Positions 45,867-56,539 of a DNA stretch of 64,000 nt are shown here, piece after piece. The notes beneath the pieces were generated by a model. The model saw only the letters and a list, made by a program, of their open reading frames with translations, did no database searches and was not told the origin of the DNA. The first letter of the stretch is position 1. Every line of letters begins with the position of its first letter. Origin of the DNA: Ixodes scapularis (lineage: Eukaryota; Arthropoda; Arachnida; Ixodida; Ixodidae); contig NW_024609835.1 in NCBI RefSeq assembly GCF_016920785.2, positions 80,404,795-80,468,794 of the forward strand, given 5' to 3'. The position numbers and the translations under genes were made by a program.

Positions 45867-46068
45867 ATTTGCATACGTTCCGATTAAGCCAATCACGCGG
45901 CACCAAAACTGCACTGTGAAAATGCTCGTCTTTTTCTGTTTTTTTTTTTTCTTGCGTTTTCTAACACCGGTTAAACTACTAACGCGCAGAAACTCGAAGG
46001 ACCCCCAGGCGTTTAGTGAGCGTGGTTGGTTTAATCTGGGATAGAAAACGTACAAAGGGAACGAGCGA

Positions 46069-46111
46069 ACAGGCGCCCCACTGCGGCGTCTCGCCGCAGT
46101 GGGGCGCCTGT
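46069..46111. repeat. Perfect 20-bp-stem palindrome
   Basis: ACAGGCGCCCCACTGCGGCG, a 3-nt TCT loop, then the exact complement. GC-rich and able to extrude a very stable hairpin. Confidence 0.9.
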
Positions 46112-46114
46112 CAC

Positions 46115-46775
46115 GGGGCTCCCCTCTCATCCGCTGTCTGCCACTCCACCTTTCCCACTTTGGCGGCCGCTTCTCGTGGCGACCTGCCAGACTTTGTCAG
46201 TATATATAAGGCTATGTTTGGATCCATCGGATGGTAAACGTTCGCTGCGGTTGGATTTGGAGCCAAACTGGGTATGAACCAAGTGCACTGTGTAAAGATT
46301 GTTTCTTCACTTCGGTTTCCCCTTAAGTCTATACGCAGCCGACGCAGCGAGCTGATGGGAACAATCAGACAGCGTCGAGAGCGCACCACCATGGTGTTCG
46401 ATATGTTTATGTACGTGTTTTAACATCCCTGAACCCATATCATAAACAAACAAAAAGGCCGAGTGACTCGCACTTTTGCCGCAGCTTGCTTGATCCCCCC
46501 AGCTCGCAGCGTCGGCTGCGTTTGGACGTACGCTGAAACGAAGCATAGGCCGCTTTCGAAAACGGACAGTGTAAAAGAGATTGTTTCATAAATGACCGTC
46601 AAGCCGAGGCTTTTGCTGGGGAACTGGATTATGCTCCTTTCACGAGCGTGATTGTGTTTTCAGAATGTCATCGTGATTTTTTTTTTTACGTATTTAATTT
46701 TACAAGTTGCTGCGGCCGCCACGTTTTGCTCAGAATTTACTAATCCTAAGTCCCACATTATTAATAAGCAATTAT
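46115..46775. other. Intergenic, nothing recognised
   Basis: Short frames only. Confidence 0.4.
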
Positions 46776-46779
46776 TAAC

Positions 46780-46890
46780 CAAGAGACTAACATACGTAAA
46801 AAATATTGTGAGTAACAGCAGAGGCTTTATTTCCGACGTTTCGAGCACAGTCTGCTCTTTTTCAAGTGTAGTGAAATACAAGTTGCAGAA
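46780..46890. mobile_element. Penelope-like element terminal fragment
   Basis: TTTATTTCCGACGTTTCGAG followed by CTGCTCTTTTTCAAG resembles the same conserved block as 12170-12310. No coding part attached. Confidence 0.4.
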
Positions 46891-48755
46891 TGTTTCAGTC
46901 CAAGATCGAGAGAGAGGGAAGGAAATCAATATATAACAGACAGAAGGCCACACCAGAAACAAAATCACACAAAGGGGGTTACGTTTCCAAGAACACAAGA
47001 GCGAACAAAAAAAATTAAAATGATACATGAAAAACCTGGCTGTGTCACTCTCAAAGGAAAACAAAAAATATAGTAAAAGGCCGCGTTCCCCCTATGGCTT
47101 TAATGCCGAGTGTCTTCTGTTAGACGTAGCTGTAGTGAAAACGACTGGACAGAATATATAATCTTGTCTCCTCGTTTCACTAAGGCATTCTCAATAATAT
47201 CGAGAGCGTCTTCAGCACGCCACAAGTCGTTCGTGACCAAATAAGTGGCCGAGGAATGAATAAAATTGGAAAATTTGGAAACTTTTTAGGGCGCACTTGC
47301 CTACCAAAAGCTGATATTTTCTTCGCGCATTATGATCCCTCAAAATATTTTTTGCTTAGGGTTCTTTGTATTTAGAATAAAATAATCAGTTCTTGGTCTT
47401 TTCAACAGTATTTCCTGATTTTAAATGAACTTATATTCGTCTCGAAGTTTCGTTCATAAATCAAGCAAAAGAAAAAAAAAAAGAAATAAGATTATAGCTT
47501 GGTATTTTATATGCGCTCTTTCGCTCGGCACGCCAACATTATTTGTTCGTCCGACGCAGCGCTCCTTAGAAGCCAGCCACGCGTGGTACATTCTGCCTCC
47601 TGGCTTCCTCAAGAATTTCGAATTTAATAAAAATCTCCGAGATTGTATATCGACCGCGACATTCAGGAACGTTGTAATATGTCGTTTGCTTTTGGGTTGA
47701 TGTTGCGATACGCGATCGAAGAGACACTTATACCGATAATTTAAACAAGACCATTCCTTGGAAGTTTTAACGACAGATAAAAGCATTTCAGAGATTTTAT
47801 ATATTGGGAAAGTGCACGTCCACTAACTAGTAGTTTGGATAGAGGATGGCAATAAAGGTAGAAAATTTCGTACTTGCGCGTGCGCTTTCACGGACTGTAT
47901 TTTCGTGATTTTGTCTTGCGCGTGTGCACGAGCTTGCAAGCCCTGGTAAACAATTTTTGTAAGCTCTAGCATCTCCATGCAGATACGTTATTGCAGATCT
48001 GCCCTCGCGAATTCCTCTGTTCGTATGTCTCAACATCTTCTTAGACGCGCGTGCAGTCTCGTGCGATATGATCAAGCGCAAGCTAGAGCTTGGCTTTGAA
48101 GATCTCCAGTGCTGAATCACGCAAGGCAGCTGCTATCATCGAGGCTAATATGTCGACCTGAAGCACGTAAGCGGGCTTCCAATTTTTGTCCTTACTTCCT
48201 ACTTGGTTGGCAAACGATTGCTGAGTTAACGCCGATCTCGGTGTTGTTTTAAGATCAAGCTTGCGGCGTTCTACTACTAAAAGGCGAGGGCGAGGGATTG
48301 TATAGTTGAGAGCGCAGTGTCTGTGCGTTGCCCGATAAGGTCATAAGATAGAAAAAAAATGACAATAGGTTTATTCATAGAGCGCCACTCATCGTATTTT
48401 ATTGGGCAAACTTATTATGACCGAAAGCTGATTGCTCAACCAGGTAGTTTAACTCATCGTAGTCGGTCAAGCGGGGAGTAATGACCAAAATTCAACAGCC
48501 ACTAAAGCCTTGATAATGGTTTAGATTTCTTTTGATAGGGTGGCACTGCAGGCCTTCTGAGCCTAGAGTGACTCAATGTTGCTTGGGTGGCGGTCCTCCC
48601 AGAGTGAGGATAACTCTGTCGTCGACGAGACGAACCGCCATCTTTTCTCCTGCACGTATGTGACCGTGCATGAACTGTTTATGCAGTTATCGAGTATTAC
48701 CAGCGGCATAGACTTTCTATTTTCCCGGGAGGGGCAGGCTGAGAAGTTCTCCGGG
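46891..48755. other. Intergenic, nothing recognised
   Basis: No supportable gene; short frames and A-rich runs. Confidence 0.4.
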
Positions 48756-48756
48756 A

Positions 48757-49075
48757 AGGGGGGGGGGGGGGGGGGGGGGGTTGCTGCGCGTTAACTTTTT
48801 TGCCAGAACTGGAAATTGAAGCTAACGAAAGCACGCTGGGATTCCATTTCCCATGCATTTCGCCAATAAAGGAAACGTGGTCGTTTATTTGTTTACATGC
48901 CACTTTTATAGAAGCTCGTTACATGGCACGTAAACAGCGTCTCGGTATGTATCAGGGCCCGGGCCCGGGGGGGAAAGGGGGGGGAGGGGCTTTGCTTGCT
49001 CCCCTTCCGGATCTCACCAGGAAGGGGGGGGGGGGGGGGCACGAGCCCCGATGCCCCCCCCCCCCCCCCCCTCCC
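48757..49075. repeat. Cluster of G and C homopolymers
   Basis: Runs of about 22 G at 48759-48780, several G runs at 48968-48988, about 15 G at 49025-49039 and about 18 C at 49054-49071. The last two face each other and could form a hairpin or G-quadruplex. Confidence 0.85.
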
Positions 49076-49079
49076 CTCG

Positions 49080-49628
49080 AAGTCTACGCCTATGAGTATT
49101 ACCACTTGTGAAATGACGAGTGATAAGTTTAGGGACCTGTAAATTACATTTCCATCAACTATGCGTTTGTTTTCGGCGGTGCATTTAATTCTAATGCGAA
49201 AACATTGTGACGATGACCGCATTTGCCATGCTTCGTTGTATTACCTAGTTGATGAAGTCTCTACTTGGAATAATTTATCCCGACCTCAGCGACTAGTTCA
49301 TAATCCGGCATTTCTACGGGCAGAAGTCGATTCACCAGTCTTACGTATACGAGGTCACCACCTTGCGGGAGGCAGAATGGTGGCCGCGGCTGAAAAAGCG
49401 GCACTTGCCTTCCCAAAGGATGCCGCCACTCTAGAAGGGCGCAGTCAGCCAGCAACATTGAGGTATTCTATTTAAGGTACGCTCGGGCTTGGGCTTTTTT
49501 TATATCGTCCGCGAATATACGTCTTCGTGTGGTAGTGTACTCGCTCGTGTGTTTGTGTGTTTATTTTTTATTTATATTATTTACTTATTTCGAATACCCT
49601 CAAGGCCAGTTGGCATTACAGAGGGGAG
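49080..49628. other. Intergenic, nothing recognised
   Basis: A 104-codon frame at 49161-49475 (+) has no recognised domain. Confidence 0.35.
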
Positions 49629-49659
49629 AGGTGGGGGGGGGGGGGGGGGGGATTGTAAG

Positions 49660-50395
49660 GCGGTTAGATATAACGCTGCAAAACAAGGCCGTCGCTGATG
49701 GTGACGATATTTTCCGGGAGGTCGTTCCAGCTCATAATGGCGTCCGGAAGGGCAGAATAAAGGTAGCCCGTTGAGTTGCATTTTGGGCCCGGCTATCTTG
49801 CAGGGATGATCAAACCTCGGAGAGACGTTAGTAAGCGGGTGAAGCAGGGAGTGATGTAAGGTAGGGTGGTGATAAATCTTGCGCAGAGGACATAGACGGG
49901 AAATGTTACGACGAACAGAAAGATAGCGGATGTCAAGCTGGGCTTTCATGGCAGACACACTGGAGAAACGCGAGTAATCAGACAGGATGAAACGAATAGC
50001 GCAATTCTGAAAAGACTCAATTTTGTTTTCTAAAATTTGTTGATGAGAACTCCAGATCTAAAATGCATATTCTAATTTAGGGCGGACAAGGGTAGTATAG
50101 AGAAGACGTTTAAAAACAGGCGAGGCAGTCTTGAACTTCCGGCGTAAATATCCTAAACTGCGGTTAGCCGACGCTATGATAGTATTAATATGAGTAAGCC
50201 AGGAGAGATCAGAAGTAATGTGAACACCTAGATACTTATACTCATTAGTATAAGTAAGGGCTGTACCATGGAGAGTGAGGTTCGGCTGGGGGCAAGATGG
50301 AGAACGGGAGAAATACTTGTATTTACATTTATCAATGTTAAGAGTCCTCTGCCACGTAACGCGCCAGTCGGCTATTTTAACGGGCGCGCTCAATC
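49660..50395 (-). pseudogene. LINE ORF2 C-terminal region (post-RT)
   Basis: The frame contains YTNEYKYLGVHITSDLSW, RSLGYLRRKF and LYTTLVRPKLEYAF, then a TAG at about 50060, then in the same frame IWSSHQQILENKIESFQ and SVSAMKAQLDIRYL. These are standard post-RT landmarks of CR1/Jockey-type ORF2. A frameshift near 49800 moves on to ALPDAIMSWNDLPENIV, the usual C-terminal end. It starts abruptly after the ORF1 RRM-like segment with VKIADWRV, showing a deletion of the endonuclease and RT core. Confidence 0.75.
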
Positions 50396-50399
50396 TGGG

Positions 50400-51129
50400 A
50401 TTCATCAAGAGTAATAGCGAGATGTTCATTAACGCGACTAACAATCTTACGTTCCGATTCTAACCAGGTTTCACCCGCAGTATCTGGCAAACCATAGAAT
50501 ATAATGTTACACCGTCATGAGCGATTTTCAGTGTCATTCAGACGAGATACCAAAGAAGATGTAGCGGCAGCCTGGTTATTAACGATCCTGCTCAAATCAG
50601 CGACCTCTTTTTTGATCGAGGTAGCGGATGAAAGCTCGCTTTCAATAGTAGCAACTCTTCTATTGAGGGAAGCGATACTGTTATCTAGAAGCACGTGTTT
50701 ATCAATAACAGTTTCGACATCAGTTCCAAGAGCAACCTGCCGCTCCTCAAGTCTTGAAGACCTAGCATCGAGCGACATAACGTGCGTGTGCACTGCAGCG
50801 AGTTGCTCTGCTTGCTGAGCGGTCATAGGTCCTGGGTTGGACTCAATGTCACCCGATAGTAACAGTAGGGACCAGAGTATACTCGCACAGTCACGAACAA
50901 CATCAAAGAGAACCTGGGGGCACGGGAGTGCAAGAAAGTAGTGATTGCTACTTTTCGCTTTACGTAAAGGTTGCCGTTTACATACCTGTACGAAAACAAA
51001 CCTATCGGGGTCAAAAAGTTCTGCCGGGCGTACGCTCTCATGCCCACTGAAGTGGCCGCCCTCGCTGCAGTTCCTTTTATAGGGTGCTGAGAAGCACCAT
51101 GGGTATTTTGATTGCGCTGTTGCTGTCAC
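50400..51129 (-). pseudogene. LINE ORF1 with 2A-like peptide and coiled coil
   Basis: From the ATG at 51129, residues 75-92 are hydrophobic and end SLLLLS. Residues 93-101 are GDIESNPGP, matching the D-[VI]-E-x-N-P-G-P ribosome-skipping consensus, which would release the N-terminal 100 residues from the downstream protein. Residues 102-204 form a heptad-rich coiled coil (LEERQVALGTDVETVIDKHV; SLNRRVATIESEL), as in ORF1 proteins. After a frame break at about 50513, another frame continues with NIIFYGLPDTAGETW and VSRVNEHLAITLDESQIERAR, an RRM-like segment, to the deletion join. The first residues are encoded within a tandem monomer. Confidence 0.7.
50827..50853 (-). other. 2A-like ribosome-skipping motif
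   Basis: Encodes GDIESNPGP within LINE ORF1, directly preceded by a hydrophobic stretch. 2A-like motifs at the N terminus of non-LTR retrotransposon proteins are known from other animals. Confidence 0.75.
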
Positions 51130-51640
51130 GTAGTCAGCGATAGCGGCGCTCCGAAAGTTGATAGGCGTTCAAATGCTCTGCGTCATGACGGTTGCAGATC
51201 TGAGAAATGGGTGAAGCTGTAGGGCTGCTACCGGCAAGCCGAGTGATGAAAGGCAGATGAGAGTGCATGCCAGTGGAAGCTGTACGAAAACAAACATATC
51301 GGGGTCAGGAAGTTCTGCCGGGCGGACGCTCTCATGCCCACTGAAGTGGCCGCCCTCGCTGCAGTTCCTTTTATAGGGTGCTGAGAAGCACCATGGGTAT
51401 CTTGATTGCGCTGTTGCTGTCGTAGTCAGCGATAGCGGCGCTCCGAAAGTTGATAGGCGTTCAGATGCTCTGAGTCATGACGGTTGCAGATCCGGGAAAT
51501 GGGTGAAGCTGTAGGGCTGCTACCGGCAGGCCGAGTGATGAAAGGCAGATGAGAGTGCATGCCAGCGGGAGCTGTACGAAAACAAACACATCGGGGTCAG
51601 GAAGTTCTGCCGGGCGGACGCTCCCATTCCATTTTCACAT
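50985..51640 (-). repeat. 293-bp tandem monomers upstream of LINE ORF1
   Basis: TGTACGAAAACAAACNTATCGGGG-type starts lie at 50988, 51282 and 51574 (periods 294 and 292). Each unit includes TTATAGGGTGCTGAGAAGCA and GGTGAAGCTGTAGGGCTGCT. The third unit is cut off after about 65 bp. Confidence 0.88.
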
Positions 51641-51888
51641 ACCCGTTTGCGTGAGTGCGAGCGTATGTGAGCAAGGATACGTGAGTGGGGTTTGCGTTTG
51701 TGTTGTGTGTGCATATACAAAAACTTACGCACATCCACAAATATCCGTGTTCAAACGTACGTGTAAACGTGCGTGCATTTGCATGTGTGCGTGCGTATAT
51801 GGCATTCGTGTGTACGAGTGCATTTGAGTATGCACTGAATTCTATTAACAATACTGAATGCTGGGCTAGTTGGTATTGGTCTTGGGTT
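51641..51888. repeat. GT/GTGC-rich low-complexity stretch
   Basis: Alternating purine-pyrimidine sequence dominated by GTGTGCGT and its variants. Cysteine/valine-rich frames here are composition-driven. Confidence 0.6.
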
Positions 51889-52222
51889 GCCAAAGGCGTA
51901 GTAGCGCGTTTTACACGAGGACAAAAGAAAGAAAGACAAGACAGACACCAGCGCTGACTGCAACTATTTAATCAACATGGAAATGTGGCATATATGCACG
52001 CTACGGTCCTTTCAATCAGCCAACCCCAGGCCTTGCCGCCGCTCGCATGGAGATGCATTTCATGCGAGCGGCGGCAAGGCCAGGTGTTGGCTGATTGATA
52101 GGACCGTAGCGCGCATGTATGCCACATTTCCATGTTGATTAAATAGTTGCAGTCAGCGCTCGTGTCTGTCTTGTCTTTCTTTTTTTTGTCCTCGTCTAAA
52201 AAGCGCTACAATGCCTTTGAAA
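51889..52222. mobile_element. Near-perfect 330-bp palindromic MITE
   Basis: GTAGCGCGTTTTACACGAGG at the left mirrors CCTCGTCTAAAAAGCGCTAC at the right. The arms of about 150 bp pair almost completely, down to CTTGCCGCCGCTCGCATG / CATGCGAGCGGCGGCAAG around a tiny loop. No coding capacity. Confidence 0.88.
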
Positions 52223-52224
52223 AC

Positions 52225-52480
52225 CCAAGATGAAATATATTACCTCATTGATTCGAGCGTGCCTGTTTCTCTGTGTGCGGTAGGGCGTTCTGTTTTGGTA
52301 CTTAGGCACTCACACTAAAGGCGCGTGCATTACGTATTGGTGCATATGTCCGTGCGTGTGTCTAAGTGCTTAGAAGTTAGCCTACTTGGCAAGAATTAAA
52401 TATAACAACTTGCAGATACGTTTTTATATGTAAACATGTTAATATTTAATAAACAAGAATTAGAAATAAACTACTGAGCC
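52225..52480. other. Intergenic, nothing recognised
   Basis: Short spacer between two MITEs, no features. Confidence 0.4.
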
Positions 52481-52481
52481 A

Positions 52482-52789
52482 CACTCTAAGAAACCTGTGC
52501 GTCTACTTATACGCATAACACTCGAAGAGCAACTCTCTACAATCTACGAAATCAGTTCAGCGTATGATGAGGCGGAACATTTGTTTAGACCTCAAAATTA
52601 AGTCTGCGCTGTGGCATTACGCAATGCAAGTATGACGCTTTGCATTGCGTATTGCCACAGCGTAGAATCAATTCTTAGGTCTAAACGGATGTTCCGCCTC
52701 AAATTTCGCTGAGCTGATTTCGTTCATTGCGGAGATTGGCTTTTTGAGTGTTTTTCTGCTAAATAGACGCGCAAGCATTTCTGAGAGTG
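52482..52789. mobile_element. Palindromic MITE, family M1, copy B
   Basis: Best-preserved ends: CACTCTAAGAAACCTGTGCG at the left, CGCGCAAGCATTTCTGAGAGTG at the right. Interior blocks ATGATGAGGCGGAACAT, TTAAGTCTGCGCTGTGGCAT and GGATGTTCCGCCTCA are shared with copy A. Confidence 0.82.
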
Positions 52790-52799
52790 CATAGATGCT

Positions 52800-54375
52800 G
52801 TTTAGTCTAACTGCGTTTTGTGTCAAAATACATTCAGAGTCAAATGAATAAATTTTATTTATAGCTCGGAGTTGCTTCTGCGAGGAAAAATCCTCAATAA
52901 TACATATAGAGTTTTACTTTAAACCAAGATACTAAAATGTGTCATACTTTAGATTTAAAAGACAAAATTGTATAATTGATGAACGCTAAACCACGCGACT
53001 AATACCACGCAACAATTTATTATAATCAGAATTTTTATTGCGTATGGCATCAATTACATGACTCAATTTGTTGAATACATAACACCTCTTTTTTTTTAAT
53101 GGGCCTATAGACGCAGAAGCAAGTATACTCACACCAGGAAGCATATTGGTGGTTGTCACGCTTTAAATATTGGAGCTCTAAGTAGTGTCTTAAAGATAGT
53201 CAAATACTGCCTGTTCTTGAAGACTGTGTGGAGATACCGCTGCGATTGTAGATCTACGTAGAAGTCAGCATCGACATTGTATTCGGAGGGAACCGAATGT
53301 TTTTATTGAAAACTTTTTGAGACCTTGGCTATCTCGAAGGTAATTGGGCTTGTCACATTGATGTTCATGCAGATGAAGCCTCGGAAAGGGCTGTATATTT
53401 AAAATAAAAATCGTACATCAGCTTCACCGCAAATCACTAGGAACGCCAATTATTGTAACCTGAGGGTGGATTCAGCGCTTTCACGAAGTGTCGGTTCATT
53501 ATTGCATTGTTCCGAATGTCTCTTCGTATATATTTGTCCCCATATTTTAGAATTCGGTTATTTAGAAGCTCATCAAACGGCGGCCAAATCGTTTATTGCG
53601 GTGAATAACTCAGTCCTAGTAACATAAACAGGCATCTATACATTAAAAAAAAATCACTGTAACGTTCGCTAGACAGCTCTACAAAAATCCGAAAACGTCC
53701 GTCCGGTGCAGTGACACAAACGTAAATAAAGCTGATGAAATGTGTAATATTACGAGTTAGAAAATGTGAAATGAGAAATAGTTATGTCGTTAAAAGTAAA
53801 GCAGATGTCCAGAAGTAAAGTAAAAGGAAAAGCTCATTCCAGACAAATACGCGGTCTATTATAGGATACCCCTCTGAATGGGGTCGGGGTTTGTACGTAT
53901 CTCAATCGTCAGCTGCTATACAAACGTGCTGCAATGATATATAATTACAGAGGTGGGAAAGTTCTCTCCGTCCAAAGCAAACCAGAAAAAAAACGTTCGT
54001 TCAGAGTCGTGACACCATTTGCCATGATTGATGATAATCCGTACATCTTCCCGAAAGCAAGGAGAGTCACACGAAGCTCCCCTTTCATTTCCTTGCTTCC
54101 TCTGTCTTCGCGATACAAATAACACGCTTAATCGTTTGGCGGGTTTCCTGCTATCCTTTCGGAAGGCGTCATTCCAGGTGTACTAACTGAGGTCCCGGCT
54201 TTCTACTTCTCTTTTTTTGTTCGCACGAGGATGCCGGAAGTAGCGTGGTGCCCGTTCGATGGCTAAAACAGCTCAGGTTGGTTTTAATCTGCAGCCAACA
54301 GAGGAACGGTTTAAAATGTTTTTCAGTATTTTCGAAATGTTGCACATAATGATGCACTTAAGAGTGACACCGCGG
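52800..54375. other. AT-rich intergenic, nothing recognised
   Basis: No gene, RNA or clear repeat. Confidence 0.4.
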
Positions 54376-54462
54376 TTTAATCTAAAAGATGCCTGTGCGT
54401 CTCTATTTATAGCCGCAGAACACGTGGGGATATGACCATGTCAACCTGGGGAAGGCATCAGG

Positions 54463-54616
54463 TGGAAAACGTGACCAAAAGACGGTTGAGAATAATCAAG
54501 AAATCTTCGCAGAGACAATGTGCGTGACATTTCGCTTGATCACTGTCCGTGCAGATGTGGCGCTTTGGCAAGACACCTCCATTCGCCGGGGACGCTCCAT
54601 ATATCTCTGCGAGAAA
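54463..54616 (-). CDS. Candidate cysteine-rich exon (downstream)
   Basis: After a possible acceptor (TTTTCTCGCAG) a minus-strand frame reads GGVLPKRHICTDSDQAKC, then HAHCLCEDF, and ends near TTFST-stop-like sequence. The C-x7-C-x3-C-x-C spacing resembles small secreted cysteine-rich tick salivary proteins. No signal peptide is attached here, and the frame is short. It lies downstream of a second cysteine-rich frame (54950-55060) on the same strand. Gene identity unknown; could be chance. Confidence 0.25.
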
Positions 54617-54949
54617 ATCGACGTACTATCTAGTTTCTCAGTGTTGGCAAATATATGTCCAAGGCGACGTTGACACGACTTCCACTCTGTAGTTTGCTCA
54701 TCACTGCAAGAAAGAAGATTCGAACCAAATTGGCAGTCGCATTCTAAGCATTTCATTTCTCGAGAAGGCCCGTAATAAACAACATTCAGCAAGGGCTCAC
54801 CTTTAAAACAAGAAGATCAAAAGCCCCGGTGCAAGGAAGAAATCGTAGTACAATTAGTTTTGCATATTTTACCGCAATTTTTTTAATATTGGCAGTTATT
54901 CAGTGTACTGTGGCCTTTAGAATTCTCAAGAGACAACGCACAGTGCTCA

Positions 54950-55062
54950 CCAAACTTATCCGGAACACAGAAACAGCGCTCAGGGGAACAGCTCAAGTAG
55001 GGGACGCCACTTGCTACACATGGACACCACATCAATTTTGCCAGTCGGTCAATTAATACTAG
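54950..55062 (-). CDS. Candidate cysteine-rich exon (upstream)
   Basis: The minus-strand frame contains MWCPCVASGVPYLSC, then SPERCFCVPDKFGEHC. The spacing C-x-C-x9-C-x4-C-x-C-x8-C recalls small tick salivary cysteine-rich (evasin-like) proteins. A possible donor, TTTG|GTGAGC, lies at about 54951, inside the open frame, so the exon may end at FG or run on. The upstream part of the frame has no signal peptide. Assignment rests on cysteine spacing only. Confidence 0.3.
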
Positions 55063-55598
55063 TCGCCACCTTTTCGCACGAAGGTGCCTGGGTGGCTGTC
55101 GAAACTGCCAGTGATTTAAAGGTTGAGTCTGGTAGCATTTGACCTTCCTACCGAATGAGGCGAAAAGCGTAGTTCGCCTCGCAGGCAAAATTGCTGTGTT
55201 GTCCTTAGAGCATCAGTGATTTTAGCCTTGAGCGAGCGACCTCTCAAGGCTCCCTAGCCCGGACTGTTCCACTGAGCTTTACGTCATGAGGGGGGTCTTC
55301 GGCTGCCGCCATGATAGCACTGCCATGATAGAAGACGCATTTCCCGTGTTCAGAATAGTCTAGCGAGCCCTGTACATAGCTAATGTGTAATGTGAGATTT
55401 ATAACCTTAAACCAAAAATAACAGCCGTTGATATTTTTTTTAACAAACGCGTTATAGCTTTTTATGCCTGGTAATGAAAGAAAACACCGACATATAAAAG
55501 AGGCACGAAAGAGCTATGTTAAGTGACGTCAACCGCTACATTTGGCAGACAGAAGGGAAATGGCTTCACTAAACCACTCAATTACAAGAAGCTTCACT

Positions 55599-56531
55599 TT
55601 AAAGGGGCCCTGCAATCATATTTAAGCGTCTGCCTTTTTTGCGGTTTCCACGCCTCTTGGGGTTCGGGCAAGCCAGCGGGCACGGAGAGAGTAACTAAAT
55701 ATCACTGCGTCATATTTTAACCGGACGACGCGGAAACCTCCTCCACCGACGAGGGCGACCCGCGGTACCGAAAGCGCGCAAAATGTGACGTCTTTGGTCC
55801 TGGGCTTACTACTGGTCAGAGCCGCTAAAAACTTCTTTTTAGTCGAAATGCAAAATATAAGTGGCGCGAACCGTTTCAATTATTTATAAAAGTGGTTTTT
55901 GTTCAGTATTTTAGGTCAGAAAAAAACGAATGCAGTTCATAAAGTACGGAAACAAGAAATGACTCGTTGATATACCCGCCACCAAGCGGTGGAAAAGGCA
56001 GCGCATACTAGAAAGAGTGGGATCAGGCGTCGACACGGAAAGGTCCCGGATGTACGCGGCGGCGCTGCGGTCGTATGGACAGGAGGATCCGACCGGCTCC
56101 AAGCGTTCCGAAGGCCTTCGGCGAGAAGCTTTCTTTGTCTTGCGGTTTGGCCGTTTCGCGGTATGGCAGCGCGAAGTGGCTCCTATTCTGAACTGATCTT
56201 TACCTTTTGTTTGCTGTCGTTTGTGGCCAATGAAGTCTCATGCCGAATTAGTGTTTAATCGCGCAGCAAATGCAATGAGAGCCGCTCTGGCCGCCCGCTG
56301 CATGCAGCCTATCCAGAACGTGCTTTAGTGGCGCCCTCTCGCGCCGTCGACACGGAGTGCGGCTGCCGTGAGCGCTCGATGAGCTCACTACGCCTTCTCT
56401 AGTTCACGGCCACTCAAGCAACCAAGGTCGTCACGAGAAAAGAAAAGTTTCACTTAGTTACTACGTTCAGTACGCTCAGTTTCGGTGCAAACTAAAAACC
56501 AGTAAAAAAAGTCCTTGCAGGGCCCCCTTAA
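55599..56531. mobile_element. TTAA-flanked element with AGGGGCCCTGCAA ends
   Basis: The left end is TTAA-AGGGGCCCTGCAA and the right end TTGCAGGGCCCCC-TTAA. The 'aaaggggccctgcaa' end is one I associate with very abundant repeats in tick sequence. The 0.93-kb interior has no transposase. TTAA at both ends suggests piggyBac-type mobilisation, different in sequence from the 1705-2354 element. Confidence 0.7.
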
Positions 56532-56539
56532 GCAATTTG

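Larger units (their letters stand above)
49630..51640 (-). mobile_element. CR1/L2-like LINE, internally deleted, with tandem 5' monomers
   Basis: On the minus strand: two-plus tandem 293-bp units (51640-50985), ORF1 with a 2A-like motif and coiled coil (51129-50515), an abrupt join near 50400, the C-terminal end of ORF2 (50395-49660), and a C homopolymer at the 3' side (G run 49630-49651 on +). The RT palm and endonuclease are missing, so it is a deletion derivative of about 2 kb. Confidence 0.75.
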
